A DNA stretch of 64,000 bases from Chelatococcus caeni (GTDB lineage: Bacteria; Pseudomonadota; Alphaproteobacteria; Rhizobiales; Beijerinckiaceae), in the NCBI RefSeq assembly GCF_014196925.1, contig NZ_JACIEN010000002.1, positions 1-64,000 of the forward strand, given 5' to 3'. How positions within the stretch are numbered: position 1 is the first letter of the stretch; each line of letters starts with the position of its first letter. The translations under genes and the position numbers were made by a program. The notes beneath the pieces were generated by a model. That model made no database searches. It had not been told where the DNA came from and was given only the letters and a program-made list of their open reading frames with translations. Positions 52,275 through 63,630 of the stretch are shown here, piece after piece.

Positions 52275-52961
52275 TCAATCGTCGGCGCGCTCAATCACGG
52301 CGACCTGCATCGTCGTGCGCAAGGTGAAGCCGATCGACGCGTAGAGGCGGATGGCGGCCGTGTTGCTGGCGAAGGCGTGCAGGTAGGGCCGGTCTCCACC
52401 TTCCGCGATCCGTCCCGCCACGTAGCGCGACAGCAGGCGGCCGAGGCCGCGGCCCCTTGCTTCGGAATGGGTGCAGACGCCGCTGAGTTCGACGTGACCC
52501 GGCTGGGCCATGCGCTCGCCGGCCATGGCGACCAGCCGGCCGTTGTCGCGCACGCCCCAGAAGCGGCCGATGTCGAGCGCCCTCAGCGTGAACGGGCCGG
52601 GCTCGGTGAGCGCGGCGAGCGCCAGCATGTCCGCGGCATCCGCCGGCCCGAGCTTCACAATCCTCTCGTCCTCGAAGGGTGCGTGGCCGCCGTCGGCCAC
52701 CATCTGGACGCCTTCGGCTCGCCGGATGGCGCGGAGGCTCGCGGGCAGGCGGATCTCGCCGGCCTGCAGGAGGATTGCCGTGTCGCCCGGCTCCAGCAGG
52801 GTCCCGAGGGCCTCGAGGCTTTCCGGGCTGTCGTCGGTGCTTGCCGCGAACGGCACGATCGAGGGGCGATATCGCCGCGCCTTCGCATCTCCGTCGGCGA
52901 AGGCCTCGTGCCGCGAGGTCAGCGAAGCCCAGGCCGGGCGATCGAGCTCATGCGCGGTCAT
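52275..52961 (-). CDS. GNAT-family N-acetyltransferase
   Basis: A 228-residue acetyltransferase. The first ~105 residues are a variable N-terminal half; the C-terminal GNAT domain has ELSGVCTHSEARGRGLGRLL with the acetyl-CoA pyrophosphate loop (R-G-x-G-x-L), then LHAFASNTAAIRLYASIGFT, typical of FR47/RimI-like members. The substrate is unknown. Its ATG overlaps the MarR gene stop (52958-52961), so the two are co-translated and the regulator probably controls it. Confidence 0.85.
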   Translation of the reverse strand: MTAHELDRPAWASLTSRHEAFADGDAKARRYRPSIVPFAASTDDSPESLEALGTLLEPGDTAILLQAGEIRLPASLRAIRRAEGVQMVADGGHAPFEDERIVKLGPADAADMLALAALTEPGPFTLRALDIGRFWGVRDNGRLVAMAGERMAQPGHVELSGVCTHSEARGRGLGRLLSRYVAGRIAEGGDRPYLHAFASNTAAIRLYASIGFTLRTTMQVAVIERADD

Positions 52962-53461
52962 TTCTCTCGGTCCTCCCCGGCACGCGCCGTCAGCGGCCGT
53001 CGCGCGAGCCCGTCTTCGATGCTGCCGAGATGCGCCAGAAGCTCGTCGCCGAATCCCGCGCAAAGATCGGCCACCGCCTTCTCGACGCGGAGCCAGACCC
53101 CCTCCCGCGCGGCAGCCACGAAGGCCTCCCCGTCCGGCGAGAGGGAGACGAGCCGCCGGCGGCCGTCTTCCGCCGCGGTGGTGACCGCGACGAGGCCGAT
53201 CCCGGCGAGCTGGCCGACAGCCCGGGTGATCCCCGGCTGCGCGACGCCGAGCAGCGCCGCGAGCTCGCCCACGGTCAGCGCGCCGTGCTTCGACAGCGCC
53301 GCGAGGAGCGGATGCTGGCCCGCGGCCACCGGCGGCGCCAGCTCGCTCAGGATCGGCTGCGCCTCCGCCTGCAGCCGCTCGCCGAGCCGCTTCAACCGGC
53401 TGCCGAGCGTCATCAGGCCAAGGGAGCGGAGCGTGTCTTCGGGTGAGGATTTATTTAACAT
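52958..53461 (-). CDS. MarR-family transcriptional regulator
   Basis: Winged-helix regulator of 167 residues. LGSRLKRLGERLQAEAQPIL opens the dimer helix; QHPLLAALSKHGALTVGELA and ALLGVAQPGITRAVGQLAGI are the recognition region, and EDGRRRLVSLSPDGEAFVAA is the wing. ATG 53461 is preferred: the codons further upstream are AT-rich promoter-like DNA (repeats of GTTATATA and TAACATGTTA, 53456-53480), and a TTG start there would itself be a TTGACA box. The AT-rich inverted sequence TAACATGTTA covers the start codon, so autoregulation is likely. Operon with the GNAT gene. Confidence 0.85.
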   Translation of the reverse strand: MLNKSSPEDTLRSLGLMTLGSRLKRLGERLQAEAQPILSELAPPVAAGQHPLLAALSKHGALTVGELAALLGVAQPGITRAVGQLAGIGLVAVTTAAEDGRRRLVSLSPDGEAFVAAAREGVWLRVEKAVADLCAGFGDELLAHLGSIEDGLARRPLTARAGEDREK

Positions 53462-53592
53462 GTTATATATCGTGTTATATAAATAACAGCATGTCAAGGT
53501 GGAGACCCGAGCGGCCGGGCATCATCTTGCGATCCTTGGCCCGAACGGACCGCTGACGAGTCCATCCCCCGGCACGGCAGTTTCCGCCCGCC

Positions 53593-54066
53593 TCACAAAA
53601 CTCCCGACAGCCGCGCCACGAGCCCCCGCGCGCCCGCCGTCACATCCGCCCAGGTCGTGTCGAAGCCGGCCGCTTCGCCGTAATAGGGATCGGCCACCGC
53701 CTCGCCGGCGCGGCCGGGAACGTGGTCGAGCAGCAGGCTCACTTCGGCGCCTGCGCCTGCCGGGCGCAGCGCGAGAAGCCGGGCGAGATTGTCGTGGTCG
53801 AGCGCGACGACATGGGTGAAATGCAAAAAGTCCTCGCGCACCACCTGTCGGGCGCGATAGCCGCTGATGTCGATGCCGTTGCGGGCGGCCACGGCCTGCG
53901 CCCGCCTGTCGGGCGCCTTGCCGACGTGCCAGTGCCCCGTGCCGGCCGAATCGACGAGGAGGTCGAGCCCTGCCCGCAACGCCTCGGCCCGCATGGCCGC
54001 CTCCGCCAGCGGCGAGCGGCAGATGTTGCCGAGGCAGACGAAGAGCACGGCGGGTCTATCGGGCAT
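53593..54066 (-). CDS. Low-molecular-weight protein-tyrosine phosphatase
   Basis: Cytosolic phosphatase of 157 residues, the standard length. The catalytic P-loop is VLFVCLGNICRSPLAEAAM (C-x5-R-S), followed by DSAGTGHWHVGKAPDRRAQA and the general acid in VADPYYGEAAGFDTTW. ATG 54066 precedes the P-loop by eleven codons; the upstream extension is not conserved. It resembles eukaryotic-type LMW-PTPs more than exopolysaccharide-linked Wzb proteins. A decayed partial copy lies at 52117-52215. Confidence 0.93.
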   Translation of the reverse strand: MPDRPAVLFVCLGNICRSPLAEAAMRAEALRAGLDLLVDSAGTGHWHVGKAPDRRAQAVAARNGIDISGYRARQVVREDFLHFTHVVALDHDNLARLLALRPAGAGAEVSLLLDHVPGRAGEAVADPYYGEAAGFDTTWADVTAGARGLVARLSGVL

Positions 54067-54169
54067 CGAAGCTTTCCCAAGGCGACGGCCGGGAGGGGGC
54101 CGCCGCCCGTCCTTTACCACAATCGCCGGCCGCATCGCTCCTGCACAGCGGCGCGGGGCGGGACCGCCC

Positions 54170-55204
54170 TCACACCATCGGCGGGTTGAGCCGCGCAAAA
54201 CCCTCCTGCCGGTGATAGGGAAAATGCGGATAGGGCGGCGTCACGCGGCTCGCGGCATCGAGCTTCGCCATCTGCTCGGCGGTGAGGCGCCAGCCCAGGG
54301 CGCCGAGGTTGTCGCGCAGCTGCGCCTCGTTGCGCGCGCCGATGATGACGGAGGCCACCGTCGGGCGCGCGATGAGCCAGTTGAGGGCGATCTGCGGCAC
54401 CGTGCGGCCGGTCTCGGCGGCGATCTCGTCGAGCGCGTCGACGACGCGGTAGAGCCGCTCCTCCGGCACCGGCGGGCCGAAATCGGCGGTTTCGTTGAGG
54501 CGGCTGCCGGCGGGCACGGGCGCGCCGCGGCGGATCTTGCCGGTCAGGCGGCCCCAGCCGAGCGGGCTCCAGACGAGGGCGCCGACGCCCTGGTCCTGCG
54601 CAAGGGGCATCAGGTCCCACTCGTAGTCGCGGCCGACGAGCGAGTAATAGACCTGGTGCGCCACGTAGCGCGGCCAGCCGTGCCGCTCGGCGGCGGCGAG
54701 GGACTTCATGAGCTGCCAGCCGGCGAAGTTGGAGACGCCGACATAGCGCACCTTGCCGGCGCGCACGAGCGCGTCCAGCGTCGCCAGCACCTCCTCCACG
54801 GGGGTGCCGGCGTCGAAGGCATGCAGCTGCAGGAGGTCGATGTAATCCGTGCCGAGGCGGCGCAGCGCATCCTCGGTCGCCTTCACGAGCCGGGCGCGCG
54901 AGGCGCCGGCGTCGTTCGGCCCCTCGCCCATCGGCAGCGCCGTCTTGGTGGAGATCAGCACCTTGTCACGCCGGCCGCGGATCGCCTCGCCCAGCACCTC
55001 CTCCGAGGCGCCATCGGAATAGACATCGGCCGTGTCGAACAGGTTGAGCCCGGCCTCGAGGCAGATGTCGAGGAGACGGCGCGCCTCGCCGGCATCCGTG
55101 TTGCCCCATGCGCCGAAGAGCGGCCCCTTGCCCGCAAAGGTCCCCGCGCCGAAGGACAGGACCGGCACCTTCAGCCCCGATGCTCCCAACCGCCTGAATT
55201 CCAT
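54170..55204 (-). CDS. Aldo/keto reductase (YajO/general stress type)
   Basis: NADP-dependent oxidoreductase of 344 residues. MEFRRLGASGLKVPVLSFGA begins the barrel; FDTADVYSDGASEEVLGEAI has the catalytic Asp and Tyr, STKTALPMGEG the Lys, and DLLQLHAFDAGTPVEEVLAT the His. KVRYVGVSNFAGWQLMKSLA and VGALVWSPLGWGRLTGKIRR are typical of this subgroup. It is divergent from a LysR gene (133 bases between), so it is likely that gene's target. Substrate unknown. Confidence 0.9.
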   Translation of the reverse strand: MEFRRLGASGLKVPVLSFGAGTFAGKGPLFGAWGNTDAGEARRLLDICLEAGLNLFDTADVYSDGASEEVLGEAIRGRRDKVLISTKTALPMGEGPNDAGASRARLVKATEDALRRLGTDYIDLLQLHAFDAGTPVEEVLATLDALVRAGKVRYVGVSNFAGWQLMKSLAAAERHGWPRYVAHQVYYSLVGRDYEWDLMPLAQDQGVGALVWSPLGWGRLTGKIRRGAPVPAGSRLNETADFGPPVPEERLYRVVDALDEIAAETGRTVPQIALNWLIARPTVASVIIGARNEAQLRDNLGALGWRLTAEQMAKLDAASRVTPPYPHFPYHRQEGFARLNPPMV

Positions 55205-55268
55205 CGTCCATCTCCTGCTCGTCCGGCCGTCCGGCCGCTCGCGGTGAGAGATGGAACCGGCCGGCGGC

Positions 55269-55314
55269 GTGAACTAGCATGGTGGAAGGCACAGGATCTG
55301 TGACTTCAGTTCAC
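55269..55314. promoter_or_regulatory. Spaced inverted repeat in the AKR-LysR intergenic region
   Basis: GTGAACT (55269-55275) and AGTTCAC (55308-55314) form perfect 7-bp arms 32 bases apart, between divergent promoters. Two dyad halves spaced about four helical turns suit a LysR tetramer that bends DNA. It lies 24 bases before the LysR start codon. Found by eye. Confidence 0.5.
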
Positions 55315-55337
55315 ATCGAACGGGATAGAACGGCGTC

Positions 55338-56246
55338 ATGAGTCGTCTCGACATCAACCGCTCCGGCGAGATGGAGGTCTTCGCGCGCGTCGTCGAGCTC
55401 GGCGGCTTCTCGGCCGCGGCGCGCCGCATCGGCATGACGCCGTCGGCGGTCAGCAAGCTCGTGGCGCGGCTCGAAGGTCGGCTCGGCGCGCGGCTCGTGC
55501 ACCGCTCCACGCGCCAGCTGCGGCTCACGCCCGAGGGCGAGGCGTTCTACGGCCGCTGCCGCGCCGTCCTCGCCGCGATCGCCGAGGCCGAGCGCGAGGT
55601 GGCGGCGGGCGCCGTGCCGCGCGGGCGGGTGCGCGTCAACAGCAACGTGCCCTTCGGGCTGCACTGGCTGACGGGGCTCGTGCCCGACTTCCTCACGCTC
55701 TATCCCGAGATCACCCTCGACATCGTCGCGACCGACATGGTCATCGACCTCATCGACGAGCGCGCCGACGTCGCCATCCGCGTCGGGCCCATGCGCGCCT
55801 CGCCCCTCATCGCCCGCAAGCTCGGCGAGAGCCGCATGGCCGTCGTCGCCTCGCCGGACTATCTCGCCCGCCACGGCGCGCCGGCGACGCTCGAGGAGCT
55901 CGAAAGGCACAACCGCATCGCCTTCAACTTCACCCGCCTCGTCGCCGGCTGGCCTTTTCGCGACGCTTCAGGCGCGACCGTCACCGTGCCGCCCGTGGGC
56001 AATGTCCTCGTCGGCGACGGCGAGAGCGCGCGCCGGCTCGCGCTCGCCGGGGCGGGCCTTGCCCGTCTGTCGCATTTCCACATCGGGCCGGACCTCGCCG
56101 CCGGCCGGCTCGTCGAGGTGCTGGCCGACCTGAATCCCGGCGATACCGAAACGATCCATGCCGTCTTCATCGGCCAGGGCGCGCAACTGCCGGCCCGGGT
56201 GCGCGTGTTCCTCGATTACCTGGCGGCCCACGCGCGGGTCGGCTGA
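55338..56246 (+). CDS. LysR-family transcriptional regulator
   Basis: A 302-residue LTTR. The helix-turn-helix is at residues ~10-65: MEVFARVVELGGFSAAARRI with GMTPSAVSKLVARLEGRLGA and RLVHRSTRQLRLTPEGEAF. The effector domain (~90-295; RVNSNVPFGLHWLTGLVPDF, IRVGPMRASPLIARKLGES) is of the common DsdC/AaeR-like type. It probably controls the divergent aldo/keto reductase gene. The inducer is unknown. Confidence 0.92.
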   Translation: MSRLDINRSGEMEVFARVVELGGFSAAARRIGMTPSAVSKLVARLEGRLGARLVHRSTRQLRLTPEGEAFYGRCRAVLAAIAEAEREVAAGAVPRGRVRVNSNVPFGLHWLTGLVPDFLTLYPEITLDIVATDMVIDLIDERADVAIRVGPMRASPLIARKLGESRMAVVASPDYLARHGAPATLEELERHNRIAFNFTRLVAGWPFRDASGATVTVPPVGNVLVGDGESARRLALAGAGLARLSHFHIGPDLAAGRLVEVLADLNPGDTETIHAVFIGQGAQLPARVRVFLDYLAAHARVG

Positions 56247-56266
56247 ACTGGCCTCCGGCGCGCATA

Positions 56267-56324
56267 TTTTCGTTTTCGCTTTCGTTGTGGCCGAATTGTT
56301 TTCGCTAGCTATTTCGTTTATGCT
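56267..56324 (+). promoter_or_regulatory. TTTCG direct repeats over the glpD promoter
   Basis: TTTCG occurs at 56268, 56274 and 56280 (6-bp steps) and again at 56300 and 56312 (12 bp apart). A weak promoter, TTGTTT (56296-56301) and TATGCT (56319-56324) with a 17-bp spacer, contains the last two copies. DeoR-type GlpR repressors of glycerol genes are known to use short TTCG-containing repeats, so this is a candidate GlpR operator. No glpR gene is in the window. Confidence 0.5.
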
Positions 56325-56386
56325 GCCGCAAGTTGAGCGGGCGCAGCCGGCGGCTGCGCGACCAGGGCAAGCGAACGGAGCAAGGC

Positions 56387-57907
56387 GTGCAGGAGAAGGT
56401 CTTCGACCTCGCCATCATCGGAGGCGGCGTCAACGGCTGCGGCATCGCACGCGATGCGGCCGGGCGGGGGCTTTCGACCGTCCTGTTCGAGCAGAACGAC
56501 CTTGCCAGCGCCACCTCCTCCGCCTCTACCAAGCTCATCCACGGCGGCCTGCGCTATCTGGAATATTACGAGTTTCGCCTGGTGCGCGAGGCGCTGATGG
56601 AGCGCGAGGTGCTGTGGAAGCTCGCGCCCCACATCATCCGGCCGCTGCGCTTCGTGCTGCCGCACCATGCCGGGCTTCGGCCCGCCTGGATGCTGCGCCT
56701 CGGCCTCTTCCTCTACGACCATCTCGGCGGCCGCAAGCTGCTGCCGGCGACGCGCAGCCTCGACCTGCGCCGCGACCCGGTCGGCAGGCCGCTCAAGGGC
56801 GGCTATTCCACGGCCTTCGAATATTCCGACTGCTGGGTGGAGGACGCGCGCCTCGTCGTGCTCAACGCCCGCGACGCGGCCGAGCGGGGCGCCGCCATCC
56901 ACCCGCGCACGCGCGTCACCGGCGCCGAGCGGCGCGGCGACCATTGGGTCGTCAGCGCCGAGCGGCGGAGCGACGGCGCCCGCGTGGCGGTGAAGGCGCG
57001 CATGCTGGTCAATGCCGCCGGCCCCTGGGTGGCCGACGTGCTGGCCGGCATCGTGCGCGAGAAGGCGCCGGCGGGCGTGCGCCTCGTGCAGGGCAGCCAC
57101 GTCGTCGTGCCGAAGCTCTTCGACCACGACCGCTGCTACATCTTCCAGAACAGCGACGGCCGCATCATCTTCGCCATACCCTACGAGCACGACTTCACGC
57201 TCATCGGCACGACGGACCTCGACTATCGCGGCGACCCCGCCGCCGTCAGGGCGAGCGAGGAGGAGATCGGCTATCTCTGCGCCGCGGCGAGCGAATATTT
57301 CGCAAAGCCCGTGCGGCGCGAGGACGTGGTGTGGACCTATTCGGGCGTGCGCCCGCTCTATGACGACGGCGCCTCCAAGGCTCAGGAGGCGACGCGCGAC
57401 TACGTGCTCAAGCGCGAGGGCGAGGGAAACGAACCTTTCCTCCTCTCCGTCTTCGGCGGCAAGATCACCACCTACCGGCGCCTCGCCGAGGCGGTGCTCG
57501 ACAAGCTCGCGCCGCAGCTGCCCGAGGCGGCGCGCGCCAAGGCGGGGTGGACGGCGGGCGCGCCGCTGCCGGGCGGCGATTTCCCGCATGACGGCTACGA
57601 CGCGCTGACGCGCCGCATCGCCGGCGAGCATCCCTATCTCGGCGGCGGCATCGCGGCGCGCCTCGCCCGGTCCTACGGCACGCGCGCCTTCGCCATCCTC
57701 GAGGGAGCCCGCACCATGGCGGACCTCGGCCGCCAGTTCGGCGCCGGCCTCAGCGAGCGCGAGGTGGACTATCTCATGGGCGAGGAATGGGCGATGACGG
57801 CCGAGGACGTCCTGTGGCGCCGCTCCAAGCTCGGCCTGCGCCTGACGCGGGAGGAGGCGGCCGCGCTCGACGATTTCATGGCCGCGCGGCTCAGGCAGGC
57901 CGCCTGA
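56387..57907 (+). CDS. glpD: Aerobic glycerol-3-phosphate dehydrogenase
   Basis: Membrane-associated FAD enzyme that oxidises glycerol 3-phosphate to dihydroxyacetone phosphate and passes electrons to quinone. The FAD motif is LAIIGGGVNGCGIARDAAGR; TSSASTKLIHGGLRYLEYYE, NAAGPWVADVL, GSHVVVPKLFDHDRCYIFQN and YSGVRPLYDD follow, and FGGKITTYRRLAEAVLDKLA is a second FAD contact. The C-terminal helical domain ends with EEWAMTAEDVLWRRSKLGLR. Start is GTG 56387 (VQEKVFDLAI), with CGGAGCAAGG upstream; earlier in-frame codons lie in the leader. Length 506 is normal. Followed by glpK. Confidence 0.94.
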   Translation: MQEKVFDLAIIGGGVNGCGIARDAAGRGLSTVLFEQNDLASATSSASTKLIHGGLRYLEYYEFRLVREALMEREVLWKLAPHIIRPLRFVLPHHAGLRPAWMLRLGLFLYDHLGGRKLLPATRSLDLRRDPVGRPLKGGYSTAFEYSDCWVEDARLVVLNARDAAERGAAIHPRTRVTGAERRGDHWVVSAERRSDGARVAVKARMLVNAAGPWVADVLAGIVREKAPAGVRLVQGSHVVVPKLFDHDRCYIFQNSDGRIIFAIPYEHDFTLIGTTDLDYRGDPAAVRASEEEIGYLCAAASEYFAKPVRREDVVWTYSGVRPLYDDGASKAQEATRDYVLKREGEGNEPFLLSVFGGKITTYRRLAEAVLDKLAPQLPEAARAKAGWTAGAPLPGGDFPHDGYDALTRRIAGEHPYLGGGIAARLARSYGTRAFAILEGARTMADLGRQFGAGLSEREVDYLMGEEWAMTAEDVLWRRSKLGLRLTREEAAALDDFMAARLRQAA

Positions 57908-57999
57908 GCCGCGAGAACCCATTCCGTTGAGGTTGGCTTCAACCTGATCGGATGCGGTTCTGGCGCGGGCGATGCGCGTCCGCTAGCGTCGGCCACGAC

Positions 58000-58029
58000 A
58001 AGAAGCCGAACCGCAAGAAGCCGAACCGG
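58000..58029 (+). repeat. 15-bp tandem duplication in the glpK leader
   Basis: AAGAAGCCGAACCGC (58000-58014) is followed directly by AAGAAGCCGAACCGG (58015-58029), 14 of 15 bases identical. The second copy runs into GGAGGAAA, the glpK ribosome-binding site, 12 bases before the TTG start. Probably a recent slippage duplication; effect on translation unknown. Confidence 0.8.
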
Positions 58030-58041
58030 AGGAAACATTCC

Positions 58042-61896
<3,855 letters not shown>

Positions 61897-62025
61897 GGCC
61901 GCCCTGCGTCGCGGACATGCCAACCCGGCTCGCCCGCAGCTTGACGCTGGCCGCCCCGGCGTCGTCACATGCCCTCAACGAGCATCCGGCGCACGGCGGC
62001 GGATGCCACTGACGGGGGAGGTGGG

Positions 62026-62793
62026 ATGACACTGTCGATCTTCGATCTGTCGGGCCGGACGGCCCTCGTCACGGGCTCGGGCCAGGGCATCGGGCTCGCC
62101 ATCGCCCGCGGCCTTGCCGCAGCGGGCGCGCGCGTCGTCCTCAACGGGCGTGACGCGGCCAAGCTCGACAAGGCGGCCGGGCTCATCCGCGCGGCGGGTG
62201 GCGAGGCGGTGGCGATGCCGTTCGACGTGACCGACGCCACGGCGGCGCGCGAGGGCGTCGCCCGCATCGAGCATGAGGTCGGGCCGCTCACCATCCTCGT
62301 CAACAACGCCGGCATCCAGCGCCGCGCCCCGCTGGAGGATTTCGCCGACGAGGACTGGCACCAGATCATCCATACCAATCTCGACAGCGTCTATTACGTC
62401 GGCCAGGCGGCGGCGCGGCACATGATCCCGCGCGGCTACGGCAAGATCATCAACATCTGCTCCGTCATCAGCGAGCTCGCGCGTCCGACCATCGCGCCCT
62501 ATGCCGCGAGCAAGGGCGCGGTGAAGATGCTGACCAAGGGCATGGCGGCGGACTGGGGCCGCCACGGCATCCGCGTCAACGGCATCGGCCCCGGCTTCTT
62601 CGCCACCGAGATGAACAGCGCCCTCGTCGAGAACGCCGACTTCACCGCCTGGCTGACGAAGCGCACGCCGCTCGGCCGCTGGGGCAAGGTGGAGGAACTC
62701 GCCGGCGCCGCCATCTATCTCTCCGCGCCGTCCTCGGACTTCGTGACCGGCCACGTGCTCTATGTCGACGGCGGCGTCACCGGCTCGCTCTGA
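62026..62793 (+). CDS. Short-chain dehydrogenase, gluconate 5-dehydrogenase-like
   Basis: Classical SDR of 255 residues. Cofactor motif VTGSGQGIGLAIARGLAAAG, NNAG in TILVNNAGIQRRAPLEDFAD, catalytic Ser in INICSVISELARPTIAPYAA and Tyr-x3-Lys at YAASKGAVKML, end GHVLYVDGGVTGSL. The IQRRAPLEDF sequence is characteristic of gluconate 5-dehydrogenases (IdnO/Gno), which reduce 5-ketogluconate. ATG 62026 follows GGGGGAGGTGGG. Possibly co-transcribed with the next SDR. Confidence 0.88.
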   Translation: MTLSIFDLSGRTALVTGSGQGIGLAIARGLAAAGARVVLNGRDAAKLDKAAGLIRAAGGEAVAMPFDVTDATAAREGVARIEHEVGPLTILVNNAGIQRRAPLEDFADEDWHQIIHTNLDSVYYVGQAAARHMIPRGYGKIINICSVISELARPTIAPYAASKGAVKMLTKGMAADWGRHGIRVNGIGPGFFATEMNSALVENADFTAWLTKRTPLGRWGKVEELAGAAIYLSAPSSDFVTGHVLYVDGGVTGSL

Positions 62794-62838
62794 CCCGCGA
62801 ACAGCTTCGAAAAACAGGGATATTCGGGAAGGAAACAC

Positions 62839-63588
62839 ATGAATCAAATCGATTTGACGGGGCGCGTGGCGGTCGTCACCGGCGGCGCCCAGGGCATCGG
62901 CCGCGCGGTGGCCGAGCGCTTCAAGGCCTCCGGCGCCAAGCACGTCGAGCTGTGGGACCGTGACGGCGCCCTGGCGGAAGCGGCGGCGAAGGAGATGGGC
63001 GCGGGTGTCTCGGCCCGCGCCGTCGACATCACCGACTATGCCGCCGTCGAAGCCGCCGCCAGGGCGGCGGAGGCGGCGCACGGGGCCGTCGACATCCTCG
63101 TCAACAGCGCCGGCATCGCCGGGCCGACCTTCAAGGCCTGGGAATACCCGCTCGAGGAGTGGGCGCGCGTGCAGCGGATCAACGTCGACGGCACCTTCCA
63201 TTGCTGCCGCGCGCTCGTGCCCGGCATGCGCGCGCGCAACTACGGCCGCATCGTGCTCGTCGCCTCCATCGCCGGCAAGGAGGGCAATCCCAACGCCTCG
63301 GCCTATTCGGCGTCCAAAGCCGCCGTCATCGGCTTCACCAAGTCGCTCGGCAAGGAGCTCGCCGACCGCAACATCGCCGTCAACTGCATCACGCCGGCCA
63401 CCGCCAAGACGCGCATCCTCGAACAGGTGAGCGAGGAATTCATCCAGTACATGCTGTCGAAGATCCCGCGCGGGCGCTTCGTCGAGGTCGAGGAAGTGGC
63501 GGGCATGGTCGCCTTCCTCGCCTCGGAGGACAACAGCTTCACCACGGGCGCCGTCTTCGACCTGTCCGGCGGGCGCGCCACCTATTGA
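62839..63588 (+). CDS. Short-chain dehydrogenase/reductase, substrate unknown
   Basis: Classical SDR of 249 residues. VTGGAQGIGRAVAERFKASG is the NAD(P) motif, ILVNSAGIAGPTFKAWEYPL follows (NSAG instead of NNAG), the active site is VASIAGKEGNPNASAYSASK with Tyr-x3-Lys, and the end is SFTTGAVFDLSGGRATY. It resembles FabG-like sugar or polyol dehydrogenases of catabolic clusters. ATG 62839 has GGAAGGAAAC upstream, 45 bases after the previous SDR, so they form an operon. Sequence alone does not give the substrate. Confidence 0.87.
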   Translation: MNQIDLTGRVAVVTGGAQGIGRAVAERFKASGAKHVELWDRDGALAEAAAKEMGAGVSARAVDITDYAAVEAAARAAEAAHGAVDILVNSAGIAGPTFKAWEYPLEEWARVQRINVDGTFHCCRALVPGMRARNYGRIVLVASIAGKEGNPNASAYSASKAAVIGFTKSLGKELADRNIAVNCITPATAKTRILEQVSEEFIQYMLSKIPRGRFVEVEEVAGMVAFLASEDNSFTTGAVFDLSGGRATY

Positions 63589-63630
63589 TGGCGCTTGAGC
63601 GGCATGGCCGGGCCCGCTAGCTTGACCGCC

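Noticed and set aside
53461-53497. MarR start at the upstream TTG (53497)
   Set aside because: The codons there are AT-rich promoter-like DNA, and the TTG is part of a TTGACA sequence; ATG 53461 leads directly into the conserved protein.
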